Shown here piece after piece: positions 32,928-40,471 of a DNA stretch of 52,241 nucleotides. Source of the DNA: Treponema sp. UBA4692 (GTDB taxonomy: Bacteria > Spirochaetota > Spirochaetia > Treponematales > Treponemataceae). Position 1 is the first letter of the stretch. The number at the start of each line of letters is the position of its first letter. The DNA lies in the NCBI GenBank assembly GCA_002404895.1, contig DHKO01000020.1, forward strand, positions 1-52,241, given 5' to 3'. The notes below the pieces were generated by a model that saw nothing but the letters and a program-made list of their open reading frames with translations, ran no database searches and was not told the origin of the DNA. Both the position numbers and the translations under genes were made by a program.

Positions 32928-34745
32928 TTATTTTCCTGTAAGCCCAGGTTTTCCGGCTCTGCTCACAGGCCAGAATCTATACGAAGTATTTCCGAGCATC
33001 CGGCTGCGGCTCACATATTGCGGCTGCATATCGCTGTAGTAGGTCGCGCTGTACTCGTCATATTTTGAAAGAGGCGCAAGCCAGTAATCATAGGAATGGC
33101 GCATGTCAAGCGAGTTAAAGCGGTTGTCGCCCATCATAAAATACGAGTTCTCAGGAATATAGACAGGATTTCCGTCAGAATCGTTCGCAGGGAAAACCGG
33201 CATATTTCTTCGGTCAAGGAGATAAACATAAGAATGAAGAATCTGGGCTTTTTCCAGAATCGCGACTTTCTCGCTTTTAGAACGGAGCGAAGCCAAAGAA
33301 GCTGAATCATCGAATTCCTTTAGGTTTTCAACCGCAAGCCGCCCGAAAACAAGCTTTATCATAAGGTTCAAGCGGTAATTCGCCTCGGAATATAAATCGC
33401 CTGCAAAATCAATCTCGTTATCTGTCCATGAGATCATAAATTTTTTGAACCAAGAAAGGCCGTCTTTTGAAGAAAGAAGTTTCGCCGTAACAAGCTCGTT
33501 TCTGTCAAAAAGCTCGTACTCGTTTATATTTTTTTCATCTGTTGAGAAACTGTCCGAAAATCCGCTCCGTGATGACGAGTAAAATTTTTCAAGCTCCGAA
33601 AGGAAAGAAGCGGCCTTTGAAGAAGAAATTCGCCTTGAATAATCCTCAAACTGCGAGACAAGAGAAAAACACTCGGCTTTCACTGAGTCAATGTCAAGAT
33701 TTCGCCTTTCTTCCTCGAGCTTCAGCATTGCGTCATAATCATTTTGGGAAAGAGGAAAATCCATAATTCCGGATTTCAGGCTCGGGCGGACTTCGTTCAA
33801 GTTCCACGCCGCCCATTTAGAGTCATCCTGAACCGCCTTGAAGTCGCTCTCGCCTTTTCTGCGCGAGTAAAGAACGCCGTCCTGCATCATAAGCTGCTCG
33901 CCAGGAACTCCGCACACGCGCTTTACAAGCGGGTCTGCCTTCGGATTTCCGTCTGCTTCAACGTTCAGATTGACTTTTGTGAGAGTACACATATAGACAA
34001 GCTGCGAGATAAAAGTCTTGACTTCAGATTTTCTGTCGTTTGAGTAATGAGGATTTCTGAAAACAACGATGTCGCCGCGGCTGTATTTTTTCACGTAAGG
34101 AAGAGCGATTTCAGAAAGAGGAAATTTCGGGCCGCTCAAAGTCTTGAAGACGACAACGCGGTCTTTTATCAAAAATTCCGGAACCATCGACTCGGAAGGA
34201 ATCTCGTAAAGCTGCACGATAAAAATATTCAAAAGAAGAACCATGAAAACAGCCTGAACAAGAGCGTCAATCCAGCTCAAAATCTCCTTGAAAAATCTCT
34301 TCAATGAAAACGGCTGTTTTTTTAAAGAATCGTTTTTTTTCTGTTCGATATATTTTTCCCATTCCTTGTCGATTTTTCCGATTTTTTTCGGATTTAAGAA
34401 ATGCAGAACCACGAGAACAAAAAGCGAAGTCAAAATCCAGAAAACGATCGAAAAAACATCGAGAATATAAGGCGTTCCGTAAGCTCCAGCGCGCCGGAGA
34501 ACAAACGAGACCAGAAGAACGTAAGGAAGATACTGCAAAAGCTCGCGGTAAACTGAAATAAAATAAAGATTTTTTTCCTTGAAAAGTTTTTTTATTGAAG
34601 CCGCCGCCGTAAAAAAAGTGAAGACAAGCGAAAGCGGAAACGCGGCGAGCGAGACATCGGCGTGAAAAGAAATCATCGTGAGCGAAAAAATCGCGGAAGA
34701 AACGCACAAGCCAACAGTAAGATATGCCAATTTTTTTGTATTCAT
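32928..34745 (-). CDS. lepB: Signal peptidase I, enlarged form
   Basis: 605 residues; typical SPase I is 180-330. Cleaves signal peptides at the outer face of the inner membrane. Four or so N-terminal helices (to about residue 115) and a further one near 160-180 precede the catalytic Ser in EIPSESMVPE (about 184), DRVVVFK, the general-base Lys in LVKRVCGVPGEQL (about 273), and the late box NSYFMMGDNRFNSLDMRHSY (about 532-551). Between the Lys box and the GDNR box lies an inserted, mostly helical segment of about 200 residues (roughly 300-510). Minus-strand extended -10 only 8 nt upstream; no ribosome site. Confidence 0.92.
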   Translation of the reverse strand: MNTKKLAYLTVGLCVSSAIFSLTMISFHADVSLAAFPLSLVFTFFTAAASIKKLFKEKNLYFISVYRELLQYLPYVLLVSFVLRRAGAYGTPYILDVFSIVFWILTSLFVLVVLHFLNPKKIGKIDKEWEKYIEQKKNDSLKKQPFSLKRFFKEILSWIDALVQAVFMVLLLNIFIVQLYEIPSESMVPEFLIKDRVVVFKTLSGPKFPLSEIALPYVKKYSRGDIVVFRNPHYSNDRKSEVKTFISQLVYMCTLTKVNLNVEADGNPKADPLVKRVCGVPGEQLMMQDGVLYSRRKGESDFKAVQDDSKWAAWNLNEVRPSLKSGIMDFPLSQNDYDAMLKLEEERRNLDIDSVKAECFSLVSQFEDYSRRISSSKAASFLSELEKFYSSSRSGFSDSFSTDEKNINEYELFDRNELVTAKLLSSKDGLSWFKKFMISWTDNEIDFAGDLYSEANYRLNLMIKLVFGRLAVENLKEFDDSASLASLRSKSEKVAILEKAQILHSYVYLLDRRNMPVFPANDSDGNPVYIPENSYFMMGDNRFNSLDMRHSYDYWLAPLSKYDEYSATYYSDMQPQYVSRSRMLGNTSYRFWPVSRAGKPGLTGK

Positions 34746-34753
34746 AATCTGAG

Positions 34754-34762
34754 ATTATAGCA
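34754..34762 (-). promoter_or_regulatory. Extended -10 promoter of lepB
   Basis: TGC-TATAAT with the -10 at 34754-34759, 8 nt before the ATG; no clear -35. Leader of at most a base or two. Confidence 0.6.
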
Positions 34763-34898
34763 AAAAGGAGATTTCTTGACGATATGGAGTTTTTGAAGAG
34801 GGATGGAGGACACGGAACAAGTGAAATGGGACAAGGAGATTCGGAATAAAAGAAAATCAAAAGTTTCAAAAAGCAAAAAATCTCAAAAACAAGTCAAA

Positions 34899-34927
34899 TT
34901 GAAGATTATCTGGCGGTTTTGTATAAT
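34899..34927 (+). promoter_or_regulatory. Promoter of the fumarase gene (leaderless)
   Basis: TTGAAG (34899-34904), 17 nt, TATAAT (34922-34927), only 6 nt before the ATG at 34934. An in-frame TTG at 34919 lies upstream of the -10 and cannot be in the transcript from this promoter. Confidence 0.75.
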
Positions 34928-34933
34928 GTTTTT

Positions 34934-36556
34934 ATGGAACTTAACAAGAATTTTGATTTTTTTGACGATATAAAAGATTTGCACAGCGCAGCTGAAACAG
35001 CTTTTTCAAGGCTTTCATTCACTTTCACAAAAGAGCATCTCGAAAACGTTATAAAAGCGGCTCTTTCGCCGGACGCAAGCGACAACGACAGATATGTCTG
35101 CTCTTGCATATTGAAAAACGCTCAGGTTGCGTCGAAAGGCGTTTTTCCGCTTTGCCAGGACACGGGAATCGCGAACATTTTCGCATGGAAAAAAGGAAAT
35201 TTTGATTTTTCAAACGGGAAAGACGAATATGAGGAGCTTTCAAAAGGAGCCGCAAAAGTTTATGACGAGCGGAAACTCCGGTTTTCAACGTCTGCCCCAA
35301 AGTCATTCTTTGAAGAATTCGACCCGAAAAACAATATGCCGGCTCAAGTCTCAGTTTTTTCATCTTCATGCGGACTTGCTCCAGTTCCGGATTTTGTGAA
35401 AAACGCGCCGGAAAATTCAATGAGCTTTGTTTTTTGCGCGAAAGGCGGCGGCTCTTCAAACAAGACGAGCTTTATTCAAGGCACAAAAGCATATCTGACA
35501 AAAGAAAAATTCTCCGCGCTGATGAAAGAGCAGATTTCGCATTTTGGAACAAGCGCGTGCCCGCCCTACACGATTGCGGTTGTCGCAGGCGGACTAAGCC
35601 CGGAGCAAAATCTTCTTGCCTTAAAGCTTGCGACAATGGGCGCGTACAGCGAAATGACCTACGAGCCGAACGAATTCGGCTTCCGCGACAAGGAGCTTGA
35701 AAATCTTGCGATGAAAATCGCTTCAGAATCAGGATTCGGAGCGCAGTTCGGCGGAACTAAGTTTGCGCTTGACGCAGTTGTAGTCCGCCTTCCTCGGCAC
35801 GGAGCTAGCTGCCCGATTTCATTCGGTGTTTCATGCTCTGCCCACAGAAATTTAAAGGCGGTTCTGACAGAAAAAGGCTTCTACCTTGAAAAAACAGTCT
35901 CAAATCCGTCAGAACTTAAAGGATTCAATGAGGCGATTTCAGCTGCGGATTCATCATCAGGAAACAGAAAATCTGAAGAATCAGAAAGAAAAAATGATGA
36001 AAGCAATATCGAACGAAAAATAAGCACAGACGGCGGAATCAGCGGAGTTTTGTCAGAACTTAAAGGCGCGAAGCCCGGCGAAAGAGTCATCCTAAGCGGA
36101 AAGATTCTCGTCGCGCGGGATGCGGCGCACGCAAGATGGCAAAAGCTAATCGATTCTGGAAAAAATCTTCCTGAATACACAAAAAAATATCCGATTTGCT
36201 ACGCAGGACCGGCAAGAACTCCAGAAAACGAAGTTATTGGAAGTTTCGGACCGACGACAGCCGGAAGAATGGACGTTTACGCCGAGTCTTTGATGAGCCG
36301 CGGAGCCGCGCTTATAACACTCGCAAAAGGAAACCGAAGCAAAAGGTGGACAGACGCGTGCAAAAAATACGGAGCTTTTTATCTTGGAACTCCGGGCGGA
36401 ATCGCCGCGATGATTGCAAGCGAATACATTGAAAGCCAGGAAATAATCGACTATGAAGACTTGGGAATGGAAGCGGTTCGCCTTGTTGAAGTCAAAAATC
36501 TTCCGTGCTTTGTAATCACAAACGGAAACGGCGAGGATTTCTATGAAAATCTTTGA
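34934..36556 (+). CDS. Class I ([4Fe-4S]) fumarate hydratase, fused alpha+beta form
   Basis: 540 residues from the ATG at 34934. Interconverts fumarate and malate. The alpha part has PLCQDTGIANIFAW with the first cluster Cys, AKGGGSSNKTSF, GTSACPPYTIAVVAGG with a second Cys, and CPISFGVSCSAHRN with further Cys. The beta part begins after a hydrophilic linker of about 40 residues (AADSSSGNRKSEESERKNDES) with LKGAKPGERVILSGKILVARDAAHARW, then PICYAGPARTPENEVIGSFGPTTAGRMD and KGNRSKRWTDACKKYGAFYLGTPGG. The order matches FumA/FumB-type enzymes. Tartrate dehydratase is a related alternative. It overlaps the HPt gene by 14 nt. Confidence 0.92.
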   Translation: MELNKNFDFFDDIKDLHSAAETAFSRLSFTFTKEHLENVIKAALSPDASDNDRYVCSCILKNAQVASKGVFPLCQDTGIANIFAWKKGNFDFSNGKDEYEELSKGAAKVYDERKLRFSTSAPKSFFEEFDPKNNMPAQVSVFSSSCGLAPVPDFVKNAPENSMSFVFCAKGGGSSNKTSFIQGTKAYLTKEKFSALMKEQISHFGTSACPPYTIAVVAGGLSPEQNLLALKLATMGAYSEMTYEPNEFGFRDKELENLAMKIASESGFGAQFGGTKFALDAVVVRLPRHGASCPISFGVSCSAHRNLKAVLTEKGFYLEKTVSNPSELKGFNEAISAADSSSGNRKSEESERKNDESNIERKISTDGGISGVLSELKGAKPGERVILSGKILVARDAAHARWQKLIDSGKNLPEYTKKYPICYAGPARTPENEVIGSFGPTTAGRMDVYAESLMSRGAALITLAKGNRSKRWTDACKKYGAFYLGTPGGIAAMIASEYIESQEIIDYEDLGMEAVRLVEVKNLPCFVITNGNGEDFYENL

Positions 36557-36869
36557 CAAAAATGCCGCGCTTTCGCTTTTGGACAACGACGAAAGCCTGC
36601 TTGAAATCCTAGTTGAATCTTTCAAAAATGAAAACAAATTTGAGCGGCAGGAACTTGAGAATCTCATAAACGAGAAAAAATTCAAGGAAGCAGCCGAGTA
36701 CGTCCACGCGACAAAAGGAGCGGCACGGCAGCTCTGCATGGAAAATCTGATGGCAAGCGGGCAGAAGCTTGAAGATGCTCTTCGCGGGAAAAAAAGCGGC
36801 GACATCAAAACGCTTTGCGGCAAAATGTTTTCAGACTATGAAGACGCGATAAAAGAAATCAGCCGCTGA
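36543..36869 (+). CDS. HPt-domain histidine phosphotransfer protein
   Basis: 108 residues, all helical. The motif AAEYVHATKGAARQL (H55) matches the HPt consensus HxxKG(A/S)A; further helices flank it (LLEILVESFKNENKFERQELENLI before, MASGQKLEDALRGKK after). Such proteins relay phosphate between response-regulator domains. The ATG lies inside the end of the fumarase gene (14 nt overlap), so it is translationally coupled to a metabolic enzyme rather than to a kinase. The kinase partner is not here; the nearby hybrid kinase is decayed. Confidence 0.85.
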   Translation: MKIFDKNAALSLLDNDESLLEILVESFKNENKFERQELENLINEKKFKEAAEYVHATKGAARQLCMENLMASGQKLEDALRGKKSGDIKTLCGKMFSDYEDAIKEISR

Positions 36870-36934
36870 TTTCAAAAAATGAAATGAATAAGCCTGCGCC
36901 GAAAAGTCAAATGCCATGAGTCCGTCGGAAAAAA

Positions 36935-37696
36935 TCAAATCTGAAGCTGATACGCTTTTTTGAAGTTCTCAAAAATATTTTCTGAAAGCTCAATTCCGCC
37001 GATATTCCGAAGTTTAGCAGCCTCGCTGTAGACTTTTTTGATGTCAGATGGAAAAGTTGAAATCTCGTTTTTCAAAGTCTGGTACGGAGCGTCGGTCTCA
37101 AGCAGAAGACGATTCAACGGCAAAGATGAAACGCACTGAAGCGAAGCCTTTCTGCCATTTAAAATCGGCTTTCCAAAGGAAAAAAATCCGTTTATTCTAT
37201 GATTCAAAAGCGAATTTGCCTCAGCCGCAGTTCCCGGAAACGAATGGAAAATAACAGACGGCAGTTTTGCCAGAATCTTTGAATATGAAAAAATCTCCCC
37301 AATGGATTTTCTTAAATGCAAAACAGCCGGCAATCCGTATTTCAAGGCAATCTGAAGCTGACGCTCAAAAACCGTGCTTTGCTCCGCCCGCTTTTCTTTC
37401 AGTTCCGGCGTAAAAAAATCAAGCCCGATTTCTCCGGCCGCGACAATATTCTTTTCTTTTGCAAGCTCTTCAAGAAAATCAAAATCTTCCTCGCTGTAGC
37501 GTTTTTTCCCGTTTTCATCTTCAAGAACCGCCTGCGGATGAACTCCAAACGACACGAAAAATCCTGACGAAGCTAAAAAATCATTTTCTGAGTGGCAGGA
37601 ACTTACGCAAAAATAACTTTCAGGAGAAAAATCGCCTTCAAAATCGGGAGAAAATTTGCAGTCTGCAATATGAATGTGCGAGTCGCAGTAAATCAT
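36935..37696 (-). CDS. TatD-family metal-dependent hydrolase/DNase
   Basis: 253 residues from the ATG at 37696 (AAGG 7 nt upstream); 12 additional residues are possible in frame. TIM-barrel metallohydrolase motifs: CDSHIHIAD (metal HxH), SFGVHPQAVLE, AAGEIGLDFF (metal Glu), FERQLQIALKYGLPAVLHLR (metal His), VIFHSFPGTA and LLETDAPYQTLK (metal Asp). Family members are 3'-5' exonucleases or D-aminoacyl-tRNA deacylase-like enzymes. It is shorter between motifs than E. coli TatD but has all metal ligands. Convergent with the HPt gene. Confidence 0.9.
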   Translation of the reverse strand: MIYCDSHIHIADCKFSPDFEGDFSPESYFCVSSCHSENDFLASSGFFVSFGVHPQAVLEDENGKKRYSEEDFDFLEELAKEKNIVAAGEIGLDFFTPELKEKRAEQSTVFERQLQIALKYGLPAVLHLRKSIGEIFSYSKILAKLPSVIFHSFPGTAAEANSLLNHRINGFFSFGKPILNGRKASLQCVSSLPLNRLLLETDAPYQTLKNEISTFPSDIKKVYSEAAKLRNIGGIELSENIFENFKKAYQLQI

Positions 37697-37841
37697 AGAA
37701 GAACCTTGAAAATATTCTGATAAAAAAATCAAAAAACTTAATTTTTATTTTAGTATACCGAAAATGAAAATATACAGCATGGTAAAAACCATGAAATTTC
37801 TAAAAGTTAAATCCATTTTATATGGATTCGGGAGAAAAATT

Positions 37842-38060
37842 ATGGGAACTTATACATTGAAAAGCATTGGAAGCAATTCTGACTACATGACGGTCGTCCG
37901 CGAGATGGGCGACGGCTACGTTGTGAAAATTGTGCGCGACAAAGACGGCTACGACGATGTTACAACCGACTACATCAGCAAGGCTCTTTTTGAAAGCTGC
38001 GTGAGAACCGGCTATCTTACAAAAGTTCCAGAAACAGAAAAACTTGCAGCCAACGCGTAA
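37842..38060 (+). CDS. Small unknown protein
   Basis: 72 residues from the ATG at 37842, preceded by GGGAG at a 7-nt spacing; the open frame extends further upstream, but that part lacks a ribosome site. Sequence MGTYTLKSIGSNSDYMTVVREM then GDGYVVKIVRDKDGYDDVTTDYISKALFESCVRTGYL suggests a compact alpha/beta domain. No family recognised; no signal peptide. Stands alone, divergent from tatD, followed by a hairpin. Confidence 0.75.
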   Translation: MGTYTLKSIGSNSDYMTVVREMGDGYVVKIVRDKDGYDDVTTDYISKALFESCVRTGYLTKVPETEKLAANA

Positions 38061-38131
38061 AAACTCGATTGAAACTGTTTTGACGATTTTCCGCATGGGA
38101 AAAACAAGTTTCTTTCCGGCGGATAAAAAAC

Positions 38132-38161
38132 AAAAAAAAGCTCCGTTTTTCACGGAGCTTT
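38132..38161 (-). terminator. Terminator of miaA (may also serve the small gene on the plus strand)
   Basis: 9-bp perfect stem (38137-38145 with 38153-38161, AAAGCTCCG arm) with a 7-nt loop; the minus strand has eight T after it, the plus strand only a weak TTTATCATT tail. Confidence 0.82.
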
Positions 38162-38214
38162 ATCATTCTAAAAACAAATTCAACCAGACGGCAACTTTCG
38201 GGCATTTTTTATCT

Positions 38215-39183
38215 TTATTTATTCAGCTCGACCAGCTTCATCGCTTCCTCAAAGCGTTTTTCCACGCTTTCATCATGCGAAAGCCAGTTGATTTTCACGC
38301 CTTTCTTCTCCATGCTTCTAAACCATGTCTCCTGCCTTTTTGCGAACTGCCCGATTGCAAGGCTCAAAAGCTCAAAAAGCCTTTCTTTTGACTCGATTTT
38401 GCCTTGAAGATATTCGCTCACAAAACGGTATTCAAGCCCGAGAGACTCGAGACGATTCCATTCAGCCCCGTTTTCATCTTTTCTCGAATGCAGATTCTGG
38501 ACTTCCTCAATCAGGCCTTCACCGAGACGGTCTTTCAGCCTTTTCGCAATCCGCGCGCGCAAAACAGGACGCTCAAGCGTTGTTCCGATAATCAGCGGAT
38601 TTATTTTCGGGCGGCTTGAAAGCATCTTTTCGCGTAGTTTTTTGCACTCGTCGCTTAAGTTAAAGCGGTTTATCAAAATCGCCTTTATCATTCTTTCTTT
38701 GTCGCCGAATTCAGACGTGTTGTGAAGCTTTTCTTTTTCATCGATTAGGATTGACTTCAGATCTTCTTCCGATTTTTTTTCGAGCTCTTCCCGCTCTTTC
38801 GGATTTTCCTTGAACGGAATCATAGCATAGTTTCTCACGATATTGTCGATGTACATTCCAGTTCCGCCAACGCAGACAGGAATTTTTCCGCGAGAGGAAA
38901 TATCAGAGAACGCTGAATAAAAATCTTCCTGAAAGTCAAAGAGATTGTACTCGGTTTTCAAGTCGCAAACATCAATAAGATGATACGGAATTTTCTCTCC
39001 GCCAATCTCATAGTCTTTCAAGTCCTTTCCAGAGCCGATGTCAAGCCCCTTGTAGACTTGTCTTGAATCCGCGCTTATGATTTCGCCGTTCAACGCTTTC
39101 GCAAGCCGGACTCCAATCGCTGTTTTTCCGACTGCTGTCGGTCCCAAGACAAAAATACAGTTAAACGACACGGCACACCGCAC
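38215..39183 (-). CDS. miaA: tRNA dimethylallyltransferase
   Basis: 322 residues. Adds dimethylallyl to A37 of UNN-reading tRNAs. Motifs: Walker A LGPTAVGKTAIGVRLA, DSRQVYKGLDIGSGK, YHLIDVCDLKTEYNLFDFQEDFY, VCVGGTGMYIDNIV, and the C-terminal LESLGLEYRFVSEYLQG and FAKRQETWFR. It starts with GTG (39183, with another GTG at 39171) inside the end of the upstream methyltransferase gene, so the two are coupled. Lysine-rich middle, no unusual gaps. Followed by the terminator shared with the small gene. Confidence 0.95.
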   Translation of the reverse strand: MRCAVSFNCIFVLGPTAVGKTAIGVRLAKALNGEIISADSRQVYKGLDIGSGKDLKDYEIGGEKIPYHLIDVCDLKTEYNLFDFQEDFYSAFSDISSRGKIPVCVGGTGMYIDNIVRNYAMIPFKENPKEREELEKKSEEDLKSILIDEKEKLHNTSEFGDKERMIKAILINRFNLSDECKKLREKMLSSRPKINPLIIGTTLERPVLRARIAKRLKDRLGEGLIEEVQNLHSRKDENGAEWNRLESLGLEYRFVSEYLQGKIESKERLFELLSLAIGQFAKRQETWFRSMEKKGVKINWLSHDESVEKRFEEAMKLVELNK

Positions 39184-40408
39184 ATTTCAAATATTCAGAT
39201 TTCGGATAGCCAAGAAGAACAGGATGGTCAGGAGCTGCTCCGAACTTTGCAAAAACCTGAACGCGTTTTTTGCTGTCCTCTGCCGCTTTCATCAACATTC
39301 CATAAAAATGGTCAGAATCGAAAAAGTATGAGCATGAGCAAGTCACAAGAATTCCGTTCGGATTCAAAAGACGCATCGCGCGCAAGTTGATTTCCTTGTA
39401 GCCGCCGTACGCTTTCTCAATGTTTTTCGCAGATTTTGTAAACGCCGGAGGATCGAGAATTATCATGTCGAATTTCTCGCCGCTCTGCTCGTATTCTTTG
39501 AGCAAGTCAAAAACATCAGCGCAAACAGCAGTCATCTTGCCTTCCGCATGGTTTAGCGAGATATTCTTTCGGACAAGCTCCACAGCGTCAGGCGAGATGT
39601 CAACAGCAGTAACTTCCTTTGCTCCGCCCAATACGCAGTTCAAGCCGAATGCGCCAGTATTCGAGAACGCATCCAGAACTTTTTTTCCGCGGGCAAGACT
39701 TGCCGCATACTTTCTGTTGAATTTCTGGTCAAGGAAATATCCTGTTTTCTGGCCGTTTTTAAGGTCAACTTCAAGAAGAACACCGTTCTCCTTGATTGTA
39801 ATCACTTCGTTCCGAACTTCTCCTTCCCAGCAGCAACGGAGCGAAAGCCCCTCTTTCTCGCGGCTTGGAGCGTCGCTTTTCTCATAGACACCGTAAGGCT
39901 TAACAACTTTCCTAAGCGCGTGGGAAATCTCTTTCTTGAAGACTTCGCAGCTCAAAGTTGAAAACTGGCAGACGAGATAGACATTTCCGTCAACATCGCA
40001 GTAATGCTCAACGATAAGCCCCGGAATAAAGTCCGCCTCGCCGTAAATCAGGCGGAACGAATCGCTTTTCTCAAAATTAAGCAGGCGCAAGTCATATGCG
40101 TTCTGGATTTTTCTTAGATAATAAGACTGGGAATCCGCCATAATCTGATCAGCATGCTCGCTTCCAATCAGGCGGACTGTAATCTTCGATTTCTTGTTGA
40201 TTACGCCAGTTCCCAAAAATCCGCCGGCATTCGCAAAAACCTCGACAACAGAGCCATCTTCCACTTCCGCTTCAGCAAGCGGAGTCTGCTTGACTTCATT
40301 TTCTTCATCCTGATATTTTACATGGGAAATCTCGTTGTCAAAAATCCACGGAAATCCCTGCTTTATTTCAAGATCTTCTTTTGGCTTCAAAAATACGCGT
40401 GCAAACAT
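39161..40408 (-). CDS. RlmI-type 23S rRNA (cytosine-5) methyltransferase family protein
   Basis: 415 residues. N-terminal PUA-like domain (ARVFLKPKEDLEIKQGFPWIFDNEISHV, VFANAGGFLGTGVINKKSKI), then an RlmI central domain (DLRLLNFEKSDSFRLIYGEADFIPGLIVEHY) and a C-terminal SAM-binding Rossmann domain: GQKTGYFLDQKFNR, VLDAFSNTGAFGLNCVLGGAKEVTAVDIS, DMIILDPPAFTKS (motif IV), and LLNPNGILVTCSCS, whose TCSCS has the catalytic-type cysteine. The modified base is not proven by sequence. TTAGGAA ribosome site upstream. Coupled to miaA, so a small RNA-modification operon. Confidence 0.9.
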   Translation of the reverse strand: MFARVFLKPKEDLEIKQGFPWIFDNEISHVKYQDEENEVKQTPLAEAEVEDGSVVEVFANAGGFLGTGVINKKSKITVRLIGSEHADQIMADSQSYYLRKIQNAYDLRLLNFEKSDSFRLIYGEADFIPGLIVEHYCDVDGNVYLVCQFSTLSCEVFKKEISHALRKVVKPYGVYEKSDAPSREKEGLSLRCCWEGEVRNEVITIKENGVLLEVDLKNGQKTGYFLDQKFNRKYAASLARGKKVLDAFSNTGAFGLNCVLGGAKEVTAVDISPDAVELVRKNISLNHAEGKMTAVCADVFDLLKEYEQSGEKFDMIILDPPAFTKSAKNIEKAYGGYKEINLRAMRLLNPNGILVTCSCSYFFDSDHFYGMLMKAAEDSKKRVQVFAKFGAAPDHPVLLGYPKSEYLKCAVCRVV

Positions 40409-40471
40409 AAAATTTTCCTAACAAACACGGACAGCCACGAACATTTCCGCGCAAATCTGTGTTTTTTCTAA

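Noticed and set aside
34919..34933. TTG start for fumarase, 15 nt upstream
   Set aside because: The TTG overlaps the promoter (TATAAT at 34922-34927), so it would lie upstream of the expected transcription start.
40424..40466. Repeat-like CACAGATTT...TCCGTG sequence between lon and the RlmI-type gene
   Set aside because: It resembles the 48955-49057 stretch only in short blocks; kept as a low-confidence note rather than a separate repeat call.
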